Source: Nymphaea colorata (Eukaryota > Streptophyta > Magnoliopsida > Nymphaeales > Nymphaeaceae). Taken from it: a DNA stretch of 64,000 nt. The stretch is taken from NCBI RefSeq assembly GCF_008831285.2, contig NC_045141.1, forward strand, positions 6,589,224 to 6,653,223, in the 5' to 3' direction. The position numbers and the translations under genes were made by a program. Below, piece after piece: positions 1 through 12,124 of the stretch; position 1 is the stretch's first letter, and the number at the start of each line of letters is the position of its first letter. Below the pieces are notes generated by a model. It ran no database searches, was not told the DNA's origin, and worked only from the letters and a program-made list of their open reading frames with translations.

Positions 1-221
1 TGAGGGCAGAGTAAGCTTATGAATCTCTTTGTACTTCATGCATTTATGTTGTGAAGTGGAGACTTTGTTCGTTCTAACCACATAATAGGCACCCATGGTC
101 TATTGCAGCAAGGAAATCCTGAGTACGATGTCAAGAGAAGAGAACTATTTGATTATTATCATCCTCTGGAATTCTCACCAACAATTCCCCTTGAGGAGAA
201 AACAAAGCTCATGGAAGAATG
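1..221 (+). pseudogene. Cytosolic 5'-nucleotidase III (UMPH-1, HAD family), exon fragment, probably broken
   Basis: The exon at 89-221 lies between an AG acceptor (87-88) and a GT donor (222-223). It reads THGLLQQGNPEYD, then YYHPLEFSPTIPLEEKTK and LMEEW, which I recognise as the region after the catalytic DFDxTLT motif in plant cytosolic/7-methylguanosine-type 5'-nucleotidases. These enzymes dephosphorylate pyrimidine or m7G monophosphates. Bases 4-10 fit the end of the preceding exon (G-Q plus the first base of Ser), followed by a 78-base intron with donor gtaagc. In that frame bases 1-3 are TGA where the family has Arg, which suggests a CGA-to-TGA change. The next exon (expected W-G-K-T-H-G-L-L) was not found in the following several kilobases. 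Family call is strong; pseudogene status is inferred, because a long intron or an alternative exon boundary could explain the gap. Confidence 0.62.
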
Positions 222-810
222 GTATTTTCTTTTGCCTTTTTTGGGTAGTATTGAGCATTCTTCCTTTAGAGCAAACTTTGGCAAAGATAAATGTAGACAT
301 TAGGACTACTTTTAAGTTTGTAAAACTACAACCATTTGTTGAATTGACATACTACAAAAATTTGTTAGATTGGATACTCTTCTCCACATGCTGGTTGCAA
401 GCGTTTTTGCCCTGGTCAAGCAAATTACGGCACTATGTTATTTATTTAGTGTCTGGTTGTTTCTATGGCAACTACCTTTTATTAATAAAATTAAGTTCCT
501 AAGAAGCTCTAATTTGAATGGACTATATTTTGGGCCTACATCTCAAACCTATTTGGTTGTTGGGCCTTCATGGAGTTTGAAATTTTTCTATTATGAATGC
601 AGTTATATTGGGTTTTATGATATCCTCAAATGATTATGTCATACAGTTAAAGCTGAGGGTTCTCTGGTTTTCCTCCATGAATACTCTAGTGATGACCATA
701 AGGAAAAGAAAGGAAAAAGCATTATGCTGAATAGGTTATGAAGATAGTTTATAAAATGTTAAACTTGTTATGATTGATATGAATAAAAGTCATCAGAATG
801 TTAGAAAAAC

Positions 811-843
<33 letters not shown>

Positions 844-844
844 A
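811..844. repeat. (TG)n/(TATG)n microsatellite
   Basis: Uninterrupted TG dinucleotides followed by TATG/TGTA units. Confidence 0.95.
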
Positions 845-1229
845 TTTACAGTGAATTGAAATCAACTGTTGGCGGATAGCCAAAAAATTTAAAACATAGC
901 GTGGGTGCTGGTGTGGGTTCAAATGTTGGTGGTTGATGCAACATTTTCTAGAAAAGCATGGATCCATCCATAAATGGCAAAATTGTGAGCTATTTAATCT
1001 TGAATTCAGTCAAATGCCTAATTGTCATTTTTTAGAATGAAATTTTCACCGATTTTTGGTTGAAGAGACTGAATTTGCACATGTATCAGCTGCTTTGGAA
1101 GGTTCAGCTATACCTTATTTTGAGCATGCTGTTTTGGGATATGAGTTTTATTAGTTTGAACATGAAAATTGGCACTTGATTATGTTCTAAGTCAGTAAAT
1201 TTGAGTTTGATAATGGAGCTCTTGCTTAG

Positions 1230-1311
1230 TAATCTGGAGTTTCTTGGTGGAACTAGAAGCTGATTTGTGGTAATCTGGAGTTTCTTGGTGGAACTAGAAG
1301 CTGATTTGTGG
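1230..1311. repeat. Perfect 41-bp tandem duplication
   Basis: The unit beginning taatctggag occurs twice back to back (1230-1270 and 1271-1311) without a difference. A diverged partial third copy (ctagaagctaatttgtg) follows near 1338, so an older local array was probably re-duplicated recently. Confidence 0.95.
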
Positions 1312-2238
1312 TCATTTACATTTTTTATGTTTGTCATCCTAGAAGCTAATTTGTGTTCATCAATATTCTTAATGTTCGGCATCTCAGGCTCTTAGTTCGT
1401 TCAATATTTCTAAAGCTGCAAAAAATTCATGCTCTTACCATTTACATTTTAAGCAACTGATACACGCGCAACATACAATACACATACACACGCACAGACA
1501 CAAACACAACCGTATCACAAGCCAAAGTGTGTTGTTATCATATTAAGATTATAGTTGTTGAATAACTGGTAGTTGATATTCATGTTCATTGCATCGCTGC
1601 TCGTGGTTTGGTAGATGGTTTATTATTTATCCGTGTGTTTAAGAAACTATATCAAAAGATTATGTAAATCTGGAAATATGTTTCCTTATTATCAAAGTAA
1701 GAAATAATTTTCTGGAAATTTAGAAATATAATTTTTTATTATCAAACATAGAATATATTTCTCGAAATATATTTTTTAGTCATCACACACACATCAAAAT
1801 GGGAATCAAAAAGATTTTTCTCATTCTTTTATTCTAAGAAATATATTTCTAGAAATATATTTCCAATTCTAAATTTCCAGGCCATCAAACACTACCAAAA
1901 AGTCCCACATCTCCTTAGCAGGTGTAATATGCAATGGTAGGAGCAATAGATTAGTCCACATTGTTCATTATCTAAGATATAACCATCTTGTTATCCTCTT
2001 CTCAAGAAGCATACTTTCTAGTATTGATTACTAGTTCATCTTCCTCAATAAATATTTTTTTCGATGTCCAATGACCAACATCATGAATGACCTCGACCAA
2101 ATTTCATAGTTAAGGTCATCCAACTTAACTGTAGAACCATAAGAGAATGGATTGCCCTCAATTTTAAACTCATGAGAAGAACCAGATTTGGGATTTTCAG
2201 CCATCATAAATTTGTCCACAAAGAATTCATCTAAAAGA

Positions 2239-2278
<40 letters not shown>

Positions 2279-2280
2279 AT
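2239..2280. repeat. (AT)n microsatellite
   Basis: AT repeat running into TATG units. Confidence 0.95.
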
Positions 2281-3724
2281 GACAAGAAATGAACTAACGT
2301 TCACCACACAGTAGAAGTAAAAAAAAAAAACTGTGTAGACTGTCAACACATAACAAATTGTAAAATGGTAGATGAGAAAGCTCTTCACGGTAGACTAAAC
2401 TTCTGCTGAATCACAAACAAAGTACTCTTCCACCAAGCTGCCACCATAAATTGACAAGAAAACTGATGGACGTCAAATAGTAAACTGACATATAATGTTG
2501 CAACAGACTTGAGTAACCAACACGAAGGTATAAGGAATTTCAGTCTAGCAGCAGGGTACTTAAAAAATATATATATAAGATCTGTTTGACAGCATCATTA
2601 ACATACCAGACCAATATATATCTTTGATTCTCTGGTGGCAGACCCATAAACCACGACCTCAACACAAACACAGACCAGCACAAACACAGACCAGCACAAA
2701 CGTAAACCATACTGCTCGAGTGATGCATTTAGATGTCCATCCACCTTGAAGACCACTTAACTATGTTGCATCTACGTCAACTGCAACAAGGCATTGATCT
2801 AGGGAAACCCTAATCTTTTTTTTGTTGAGAAAACCCTAGATCAAGCCCAACAGGTACGACCCAATAGTTTTACCCAAAGCAGTTAGTAGAAGGGGAAGAT
2901 GATGGGTATGAAAAAAAGGAGTGGAGATGGGTGATGAATAGGAATAGATGTTAGTCCCAAGAAGGAACACACTCTCATACCATGTTGTGTGAGACCAAGG
3001 GAGAAGAGACGAGGTTGAGAGAGAGAGAGAGAGACGTTTAGAGCAAAATCTTTGTTGCTAATAACCCTAATCTCTGATTAAAAGAGATTAGGGAGGGGCG
3101 GCTAAAACAAAAATTATATATGGGTCCTCAAGAAATATAAATGGTAACAAGTAAGACATGTAACTTCTTAAAATTCTATAAAACTATCTAACCCATTAAC
3201 TAATATTCTAACAAGAATAATTAGATTCTATCAGAGATTTGATCTGATGAGTGAGTGTGCCTGAAGGTAATTTCATTTAGATTTAGATGTCATTCAAATT
3301 ACGTAAGAAAAATAAAAATTTCAAAGAAAACATGCCTAAGTATTCAAAGCACAGAATAGACTTTCACACTTTCATGCTTTATTAAAAAATAAATGCTCAC
3401 AAACATGTTTCCCTTAACTGGCATGTGTTTACCATAGTTAGTTGATGACTAGACAAAACCATATAAAATGACTTTATAAGTATGTAAAACTTAGGGATGG
3501 TTTCTATTCTTTGCAAAATTTAATTATGATTTTTCAAATTTTATAATTTGAAAAATTTTCTTCTTTTTAAATTACATGATCATGAATTTGAAACAAAAAC
3601 AATTTGTTAAATTTTCACAAAACTACAGCATCTTTGGAGGAAGCTGAAAAAATAAATCTTTACACTTGTAAAAGTAACGTGTATTTTTTGTGAGTCTAGT
3701 TAGATACATACATTCATGTTGGTG

Positions 3725-3725
<1 letters not shown>

Positions 3726-3757
<32 letters not shown>
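3726..3757. repeat. (TA)n microsatellite
   Basis: Pure TA dinucleotide run. Confidence 0.95.
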
Positions 3758-3758
<1 letters not shown>

Positions 3759-4694
3759 CCTTAATAATTAAGCTGATATTTTCAGAATTTTTAACAAATA
3801 AAATTATATATGATTTGACCGTTACATCAATGGAGTAATTCTTCATTAAATGATTATTTAAATCCAATCTCGCTGAGAAGCAAGGCTAGATTAACAAATG
3901 GAATTTTGATCAAATGCAAATTTGAATCCTAACTTAAAACCTTTACATAAGAAGCAACTAGTACTAGACCAAATTAAATTAACCTAAGATGTAAATAATG
4001 AACGAATATGAGTACAAGATCAAATGTTGTATTTTGTGTTGTGCAATGTTCCATGGGGTATCCTAGACAGGATTCTGAGTCGGTGATGAAGAATGTTGCG
4101 GATGATGGACGGCAAAATGTCTAGGTCACAAAACGGAAGCCACGTTGGGGTGGGGGGAGAAAGGTGTATGGGTAAGTCATGCAACCCTTTTGCTGCCCTG
4201 GAGAGGAAGCTCAGAAGGATGGTAAGGGCCAAGGGGGTTCTCGTTGAAACTCGCTGTAAAGACCAGTGCAAGGAGGAGGTTGTGAAGATTGTACTGAAGG
4301 AGGTTCAAGTGGTTTCTGATGGAGATGATCTGCAGCTTTCTGTAGAAGGGAACAGGGGCATAATTGGGGAGTTGGATGGAGGGAAAAATGCCCAGTGATT
4401 CAGTAGTTGATCAGTTAGAAATGGTTGATGTCCCACTAGGTTTTGGTCTGGAGACGACCGCAGGGTGAAAGGTCTAGTTAAAAGGATGAAGGAAAGGTAT
4501 ATGAAAGCAAATCCATGGGAGGTGGATTTTTCAAAGAAAATATGATTGAAGCATAAAGAAGTGACTCATTCTAAAAAGAAAGACCCTACGGCTACGGTTG
4601 ATTTTCAACAGAAGGCAGATGTTCAGGGTCCTATGGTTGATAAAGAGATGTCAATGCAGAGACAACATGATTCAGGGCCACCCCTGAATAAAGG

Positions 4695-5200
4695 ATGAAG
4701 GTGTTGAGTTGGAATGCCAGAGAGCTGTTTAGAAAGGTGGCCTAATGGGACTGGCATCATTTAATTTCTTCCCACAAACCTGATGCATTTTTTTTGTATG
4801 ACACTATATTGACTCAGGAAAGAATGCTGAGTATGATTTAGACTCTAATATTGAGGTGGATGGTGCTTTGGCCAGAATTCTCTGGGCTGGTGTAAGTACA
4901 TGATTAGGGTGTCGGTTCAATAAATTTTGGATGGATTGCAGTTTTTTAGAGAGGAGTTTTGGCAGAGAATTTGATATCGTAGGGTTGTATCTACAGCCAG
5001 ATTTTGGCATTCCTAGGAGACAGTTGATTTTGCTCCGCACAGTGATAGCTAATAAGAGTACCCTTGTTTTGCTTTTAGGGGATTTTAACTCTATTAGTGA
5101 TGGCTTGGAGAAGATTGGAAAGACTCTGCTTGCCTGGCGTTTAGGAATCTTGTTAATTTTTTACAGGGTTAAAAGAAATAAAAGATTAACAAAATGCCTT
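4695..5200 (+). pseudogene. LINE endonuclease domain remnant
   Basis: The segment starts MKVLSWNARELFRKVA and hits a stop (TAA) at codon 17. After further frame changes it continues with FDIVGLYLQPDFGIPRRQ and LVLLLGDFNSI. The GDFN motif is the metal-binding/catalytic GDFN of exonuclease-endonuclease-phosphatase domains, which nick target DNA during LINE insertion. Several stops separate the pieces. Confidence 0.8.
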
Positions 5201-6142
5201 CACGTGGTCCAATCAATGTAGGGGCTCCAAACTTGTTGAGAGTAAGACAGATAAGTGCTTTTTGAATAGTCGATGGAAGGACGTGTTCAAAGGTTGCCAT
5301 CAGCTTCATGTAGGCATGAGGCCTCGTCGGATCATGCTGCCTTGGTTTATAGTGTACAGAAGACTAGTGATAGAAGATTAGATAAAAAAAATCTTCTGAT
5401 ACTTTGTGTCTTGGGAGAAACACGAGGCCACAGGCATATTATTAGTAGATCATGATCAGTGAATCCTAGGAGTTGCCCAATATTTGTTTGACTAAAAAAT
5501 TGGATGCTCTCAAGTATTGCTTAAATCAGTGGAGTATTCTAGGTGTGGGTAGAGTGAATGTTTGTGTGAAGAAGTTGTAAAAAGACCTTGCAAACCACCA
5601 ATGTAGAAGGAATGCTTATTCAGCCGAGCGGTCATATTCAGATCTGTTGATTCATCAAGAATGACTTTAGGCATTGGAAGAGGAGTAGTTGGCGTGGAAG
5701 CAAATATCAAAAGTGTAGTGGCTTAAAGCAGGGGACACGAACACGGCATCTTTCATGAATTTGCTAAGGGAAGATCTAGGGAAAAGCAAATTACTGAGAT
5801 TTCCACAGATGATGGTACATTTACTGAGGCCGAAACTATTAATAATGCATTTTCATTTACTTTAGACACTTCTTTGCAACTAAGCAATCATCAGGGTGTA
5901 TGCCAAGTAATATTTGGCAGGGCAACAGGGTTTCGACTGAGGAGAATGAATGTTGATAAAGCCAGTGCCTGAGGAGGAGGTGTACATGGCTATTATGGGG
6001 GCTAAGATTGAAAGTTCTCCGGCCTGATGGGTTTCATTAATTTTTTTTTTTCCAAAATCATTAGGACATTATTGGTTGAGATGTGACGATAGCCATTCAA
6101 GACTTTTTGAAGGAAGGAAATTAATTTGTTAAAAGACTGAGT

Positions 6143-6842
6143 ATGAGCCATTTGGTGCTAATTCCCAAGAAGAAAGATGCTCGGAACATTTCATACTATA
6201 GGCCAATTACTTTGAAAAATAGTGTGCTTAAGCTCATTTCTAAAATTATGGTGTCTAGAGGCAGGAGCATTCAATACTCTTACTTGTTAACACATGAAGT
6301 GGTCCATTCTTTGGCTAGAGGTAAATCTGCTTATTTATGTGCGAAGGTTGATCTGTCGAAAGCATACAACAGAATTAATTGGAATTTTCTTGAGCAAGTT
6401 TTTCTTTACTTTAGATTTTATCAGTTATAGGTTAAAAGGATAATGATCTGTGTTAGAAATGTATCTTTTGCTCTTTTGTTTGTTGGTGGTAGGCAAGGCA
6501 TGTTTTTTGAGGCGGTGCATAGTCAAGGTGATCCACTATCCATGTACTTATTTTTTATTGTTACAGAGTTTTTTTTTCGAGAAGGTTACAAGCTGCAATC
6601 ATTTTCAAACATGTGGAAGTTCGAAATTTAGGCAGGGGTGTCAGTAGTATCTCTTCAAAATTGTATGCTGATGATGTAATGATTTTTTCTAAAGCCACTA
6701 GGAAATCAATTCAGGTGGCCATGAGGGTGCTCACCAAAATGGAAATAGCAGCTGGTATGCTAATTAATAATGAGAAGACAGTTTTCTTTCCATTTGCAGG
6801 TTCGGCGGGAATGATGGAAATGATTGAGAGTATTAGCAGCTA
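6143..6842 (+). pseudogene. LINE reverse transcriptase remnant
   Basis: The open piece at 6143-6430 contains LVLIPKKKDARNISYYRPI and KVDLSKAYNRINW, the fingers/palm signature with the first catalytic Asp. A frame change follows, then MFFEAVHSQGDPLS (normally ...GVRQGDPLSP), and in a third frame LYADDVMIFSKA (from 6661), which supplies the YADD catalytic motif. At least two frameshifts interrupt the domain. The family is secure; the copy is dead. Confidence 0.9.
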
Positions 6843-7028
6843 GAAACAACTTATTTTTCCCACAAAGTATCTTGGCCTTCCTCTTTCACCTAATTGTATG
6901 CAGGTTTCTGATTGGGATCTTATTCTTCTGAAGTTACAGAAAAGGTTGTGCACTTGGCAGGGGCATATGTTATTATGCGGGTTGGTATTCCTGGTTACTG
7001 AATTTTAGTTCCAAAGCGTCCTCCTGTT

Positions 7029-7740
7029 GTGGTGAAGAAGATGGAGGAGATGATGTGTAAATTTTTGTGGGGTGAGTCAGATTCGGGCAAAAAGATGCAT
7101 TTAATTTCATGGAAGTTGTTGTCCTTCCTAATTGACGAAGGTGGAATAGGCATCCGAAAAATTGCTGAAGTCAATATTGCTAGCTTGACATTCTGGAGTT
7201 GTAAGTTGTTTGAGGAGGATAATAATCGATGGCCATCGGTTTGCTTACAGAAGTACTTAAGCAAGAAAGGGTCTTGGAATAGTGAGTATGAGAGTGAGGA
7301 CTCACTTTTGTGGAAGGACTTACTGTCGGCTTGGAGAAAAATTTGTGGGGAGGTGGTTTGGAAGGTTAGGAATAGTAAGAAAGTTAAATTTGGTTAGACC
7401 CTTGGTGGGAATAGGAACTAGTTAATCTGCTATCTGTTCATCTTTACGGTAATCCAGAGGCTCAGTTAGATATTTCAGTTAAGGAGACTGTGAATCGATT
7501 TAGGGAGAGGAAAATGAGATGGCATGGGCTTCAGGATGTTAACGGAGCCTGTTCGATTGTTCTTTCTCAAGGTGAGGATGTTCTAGTTTGGCAAAATTTT
7601 CATTAGCAAGTGAAGCCAAGGAAACAAGTTCGGGCTCGAAGAAGAATATTTAAGTGGGGTAGGATGAGCTGGTGTAACTGGAGTTGGAGGCCTAACTCGA
7701 TCCTTGCTTACGCGTCTGGTGATGGTTCGGATTTGTTCTG
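7029..7740 (+). pseudogene. LINE ORF2 C-terminal region (thumb to zf-RVT)
   Basis: Reads MCKFLWGESDSGKKMHLISW and EGGIGIRKIAEVNIASL, the conserved stretch after the RT domain of plant L1 elements. It then decays into WKVRNSKKVKFG and, beyond a stop, VLVWQNFH and further relics to about 7740. An exact zinc-finger motif could not be reconstructed. Confidence 0.75.
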
Positions 7741-7990
7741 AGCTTGTGTGCTGTAACCCAAGACGATTTGACTGTAAAGAGTTGAGCTTTTGCTGAGTCT
7801 TGTGTTTTAATATAGTGGTTTGGCGAATTTGGTGCCTACACAATCTGATTGTTCATGACCCTGCAATGACATCTTTCAGCGGTGTAGAGTATCAAGTTTA
7901 GCATGGGAGCGCTGAAGTATTTTTGAAGCAGTATTGGTCTGCAGAGACCAAACATGCTATTGTGATTTGGTTAAAGTCTGGGATTATTAG

Positions 7991-8660
7991 CTATGGTTCT
8001 TAACAAGAGAATGTACCTTTTACGATTTGTTTAACAATACAAAATAAAAAAAATTAACCATTCGGTCATTGAGGTAGTCAATGATTTCAATTTTCCTATA
8101 TATATATATATATATATATATAAGCATTAGATTTTTTTGTTCATGTTCATCCAGCCTCTCACAACATACGTCGAGCTGGTGTGTTTAATCATGCCCGCTC
8201 GGTATAATACATCAAACAACGTGATTGAATGGGAGGTCCGAATAACCGTAGCATTTCACTTTTTTTTCTCTTTCTTTATATATATATAAGAAAACTAAAA
8301 TATTCGGCTACCTCTATGACCGAATGGATAATTTTTAAAATTTTGTATTGTTAAACATTATCGTAAAAGTACATTCTCTTGCTAAAAACCATGGCTATAT
8401 AACTGCTAGTTATAAATGCACATTTTTTATAGTTTTATCAACACAAAATAAAATATAAAAAAAATCATCTGGCCACATAGGTAACAGGCTTATTTAAATT
8501 TTTATGTACATATAAAAATTGAACTCATCATCAAAGGTACATTCTCTTGCTAAAAGCCATGGCTACATAACTACTAGTTATAACTGCACCGTTTCGACAG
8601 TTTTTATCAATAAAAAAAATTTTAAAAAAATCAATCACCCGACTACAGCGGTGGCTGTTT
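7991..8660. repeat. Fold-back element with an added tandem copy of its arm
   Basis: The left arm (about 7991-8080, starting ctatggttct, with gagaatgtacc and ccattcggtcat) reappears as its reverse complement at about 8305-8400 (gaccgaatgg ... gtacattctcttgc). The loop between them is about 220 bp and contains an (AT)n tract (8097-8122). The right arm with its flank (taactgctagttata) is repeated in the same orientation at about 8531-8660 (ggtacattctcttgc ... taactactagttata), spaced about 169 bp. Arms are roughly 80-90% alike by eye. It fits a non-coding MITE/fold-back transposon with partial tandem duplication. Confidence 0.75.
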
Positions 8661-8929
8661 CATGGATTCTTTTATACATATAATCGACCACATTGGAGTG
8701 GAAGCAATGGGGAGCGAGTGTGCCGCCATCATTGACTCCAACATTAACCTGATCTGGCTGCCAACCTAGTAAAAAAATCAAATGGTAGCTCCTTCACATA
8801 TTTCCTTGCACCTTTCCTTAAAATAACAATTTCCTCTCATCCACCATTGTCTTGTATGTACACAAAATGACATGCCCTAAAACAGGATCATACTCATGCT
8901 AAATCAATGAATTAAACAAAATCTTAAAC

Positions 8930-9244
8930 TGAAGCGGAAGTGTACCTGAATCCATCTGAACTGGTGCACGGGAAGTTCACAGCAGGGTCTTCCAGGGTAC
9001 GTGCAATGTGCATGAGGTCTCTCTCAGATGGGGAAGAGCAAACCCTAGAAACCAATGTTTCAGGCAACCATCAAAGAGTCCGAAATTACAAACAGGTATC
9101 TATACATTTCAAAATTACCTCATACCATATAAAATGACGTAATATCCCAAAACACAATCACTTAAGCAGATATTTACCTTAAGACAGTTATAGTGTCTGA
9201 AATTCCTTATAGACATATGCCGGCCCACCGAATGATCTTACAAT
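8930..9244 (-). repeat. Putative 3' LTR of the decayed copia element
   Basis: Begins with TG directly after a polypurine-like tract (minus strand). The outer boundary is not definable, because no second LTR copy is present to compare with. Confidence 0.35.
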
Positions 9245-9639
9245 CTCCCACTTAGGCCAAATATGTCTTTATACATTCAGACATTACATAAAACATTAGG
9301 AGCTCATAACTGCTATCTTATTAAATGTCATTTTCACCAATCTCGTCCATGATCATATCAACACAGAACCAAAGCGGCTTTTGCTATATCAAAATTAACT
9401 AAACCTTCAATGATCACAAATGTTAACACAACCAATTACATAGATCTGATATAGATGTATAGCATGAGAATTACATGTAATGTGATTACAACATGTCTAT
9501 TCTCAATTGGTCCAACTTTAAAACCTTATTGAGATCAAAAACACATAAATACAGAATGGGACCAAAGAACTTTAAACTTTATTCTGCAGAAAACTGAATA
9601 TGTGTTCATACATAAAAGCAAACAAAATACAAACTCCCA

Positions 9640-10466
9640 CTAAACTAGCACATTATTCAAGGATAACACCCTCATACGAACAACATGTTCGTAAAAGACC
9701 TTATGTGTTAAACCCTTGGTAAGCGGATCTGCAATCATAGAGTTTGTCTCAATATGCTCTAAAGACACCTGACCATTCTGTATTCTCTATTTAACAGCCA
9801 AAAAACTTTATGTCGATGTGCTTGGACTTTGACAAACTGCGGCTGTTATTAGAGTACATGACTGCTGAATTATTGTCACACAACAACCTTAGTGACCTTT
9901 TTATACCACTCATAATGCGCAGTCCCGTAACAAAATTCTGCAACCACAAAGCATGATTGGATGTCTCGTAATATGCTATGCTACTTTATTGGCACCCAGC
10001 AAAGTCAGAATCTGAATACCCAATGATCTCCTATTTGTCTGACTTCTTATATGTGAGCATAAAACCTTTTGTTTTTTGTAAGTCCATCAAAATTCTTTTG
10101 GTTGTTTTAATGATCCATACCAGGATCACTTAAGTATCTGTCTAACATTCCAACGATAAATGTAATATCTAGACAAGTACAAACCTGATCATACATAAGG
10201 CTTCCCGCAACAGACGAATAGGGAATCCTTTCCATTTCGTTAGATTCGATTTCACTTTTAGGGTATTGTTTGAGATTAAACTTGTCTCTTTTAACAACTG
10301 GAGTATCTCCTGCTTTACAATCCTTTATGTCATATCGCTGAAGCACCTTATGAATGTAAGCCTTCTGTGATAATCCAAGAATACCCCGAGAACGATCTCG
10401 AAATATTTGGATCCCCAATACAAAAGATGCACAACCAAGATCCTTCATGTCAAACTTTGTTGACAA
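9640..10466 (-). pseudogene. copia RT C-terminus and RNase H remnants
   Basis: FDMKDLGCASFVLGIQI and GLSQKAYIHKVLQRYDIKDC are the conserved post-RT region. After 10107 only decayed RNase H signals remain (about 9810-9870 on the minus strand reads AVMYSNNSRSLSKSKHIDIK). Confidence 0.8.
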
Positions 10467-10930
10467 AATTTCTTAGTTTCATGTAATATGCTCACATCAT
10501 TACTTGTCAGCAATATATCATCGATATATAAAACCAGAAAGATAAATTTACCCCCACTGAACTTATGGTATACACATTCATCAATCATATTAGTCTCAAA
10601 GCCAAATGAAACTATAACTTGATGAAATTTGTAATACCACTGACGGGAAGCTTGCTCTAGCCCACAAATGGATTTCTTAAATTTGCAAATCATTTTCTTT
10701 GCATTTCCTGAAACAAAGTTTTCTGGTTGCACCATATATATCGTTTCATCAATGTCTCCATTTAGAAACGTTGTCTTTACATCCATCTGATGCAGCTCTG
10801 AGTCAAAATGAGTTACAAGTGTCATTATAGTCCTGAAGGAGTCTTTCAACGAAACTGGAGAGAAAGTCTCTGTATAATCAATGTCTTCCTTTTGAGTAAA
10901 GCCCTTTACGACAAGACGTGCCTTATACAT
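10445..10930 (-). pseudogene. copia reverse transcriptase fragment
   Basis: Contains YKARLVVKGFTQKEDIDYTE, HQMDVKTTFLNGDIDE and LVLYIDDILLTSND (YIDD catalytic pair), the RVT_2 signature of Ty1/copia. It runs 161 codons before a frameshift near 10466. Confidence 0.9.
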
Positions 10931-11332
10931 TTCGATGTTACCTAATGAATCCCTCTTGGTTTTAAATATCTATTTACAACCAATGGGTTTCACACCTTCA
11001 GGCAAGGGAACAATATCTCATACGTCATTGCCATCATGGACTTTATTTCTTCATTCATGACATCTATCCACTTATGAGATTTAAACTCTTTATCGCTTGT
11101 TGGAAGTTGATAGGATCATCTTCTATTAAGCTCATATCAACATTATGTTCTTGGAAATAGACAAAATCATTTGAAATTGTATTTCTCATCTCTCTAGTGG
11201 ATCTCCTCAGTGGCACCTCTACTTGATTTTCTTGAGGTTGTTGAGTTTGTTATTTAGTAGGGAGCTCGACATCATTGCCTTCTTCTGAATATGTTGATAG
11301 AACAATGGCAGAAATCAATATCTGACTATTAT

Positions 11333-11566
11333 CTACAACATCTGTATGAGTGGACTCAGGTCCCTCTTCAAAGGCAACACTCCTAACCTGATCACCTCCC
11401 CAAACTCAATATCCTTAAAGAAATTGGCATTTCCCGTTTCAAAGAAAGACTTACTGGATGGATTATAAAACTTATAACCCCTTAATGTTTGTTGTTTTCT
11501 CTTTATACATTCAATGCAAACATTAAAGTCTACAAAATCAAGGGACTCAAGAATTCCATTTGACAT
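11333..11566 (-). pseudogene. copia integrase remnant with core deleted
   Basis: Reads FVDFNVCIECIKRKQQT (the CxxC end of the integrase zinc domain) and passes directly into LRGYKFYNPSSKSFFETG, which normally lies after the whole DDE core. About 200 codons of integrase core are therefore missing, with the frame kept. Confidence 0.8.
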
Positions 11567-11595
11567 AAGCCTCTTATTCTCTTTTCAGAGATATA

Positions 11596-12090
11596 TCATA
11601 AGCGTCTATGCCACAACATAGCAGAATTCTCATTTGTTAATTTCCTTTTAGTACCACTAGACGTGACATGCAAGGTTTCATGATATGAAGCAACCGTATC
11701 AAGCAAATAAAGGTTATCGCTAGCAGACAAAGAACCAGTGGCAATCAAATTTGAGTGCAGAAACAACTTAAATTTATTTCCTCCAAATAAACAATAATAA
11801 CCAAATTTGTCCAATAAAGAAATAGAAACCAAATTCTGTCTAAAAGACGGTAACACATAAGTTTCTGTCAAATTCAAACAACAACCAGTCTTTAACAATA
11901 ACCGAAAATCTGCTATAGCTTCAATTTTCGCCTTCTTGTCATCGCCCACATAGATGAATCTTTCAGCGTTATTTGGCGTTCGACAATTTAGGTAGCCTTG
12001 CATAGAGACACTTTTGTGAGTAGTGGCACCTGAATCTACCCACCAAGTATTTCTGGGTACTGAAGGTAAATTGACCTCAAAACAAACCAA
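11596..12090 (-). pseudogene. copia protease and GAG-pre-integrase fragment
   Basis: An open 164-codon piece with WWVDSGATTH (aspartic protease active site) near its start and AMLWHRRL at the end (GAG-pre-integrase, where HxxxH zinc residues begin). A frame break separates it from the zinc knuckle. Confidence 0.85.
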
Positions 12091-12124
12091 AGTGAGAAGC
12101 AGCCTGATTGGCCTTCCTTTTACG

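Larger units (their letters stand above)
222..4019. other. Gene-less AT-rich stretch
   Basis: No convincing coding region. It holds microsatellites, a 41-bp tandem duplication (1230-1311) and, around 1650-1895, a cluster of aaatatattt/agaaatat motifs ending in a 'catcaaacactacc' edge typical of a small MITE, without clear target duplications. Short reading frames here show no family signal. Confidence 0.6.
4020..7990 (+). mobile_element. Decayed L1-type non-LTR retrotransposon (LINE)
   Basis: On the plus strand, broken by stops and frameshifts, the order is: an undefined 5' part (4093-4398 open, possibly the ORF1/linker region), an apurinic-like endonuclease opening with MKVLSWNAR (4695), a reverse transcriptase (about 6143-6842), and a C-terminal region of the kind that precedes the RT-associated zinc finger (7029-7740). 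This is the ORF2 order of plant L1 elements. Both ends are diffuse: I saw no target duplication and no clean poly-A tail. The 3' limit is set where the inverted repeat at 7991 begins. It is non-functional. Confidence 0.85.

Noticed and set aside
749-967. Minus-strand frame with a His-Thr repeat
   Set aside because: The repeat is the translation of the (TG)n microsatellite; no family features.
1441-1520. CA-rich stretch (acacacgcacagacac) considered as a CRISPR or ordered array
   Set aside because: Irregular simple sequence without constant repeat and spacer lengths; CRISPR arrays are not expected in plant nuclei.
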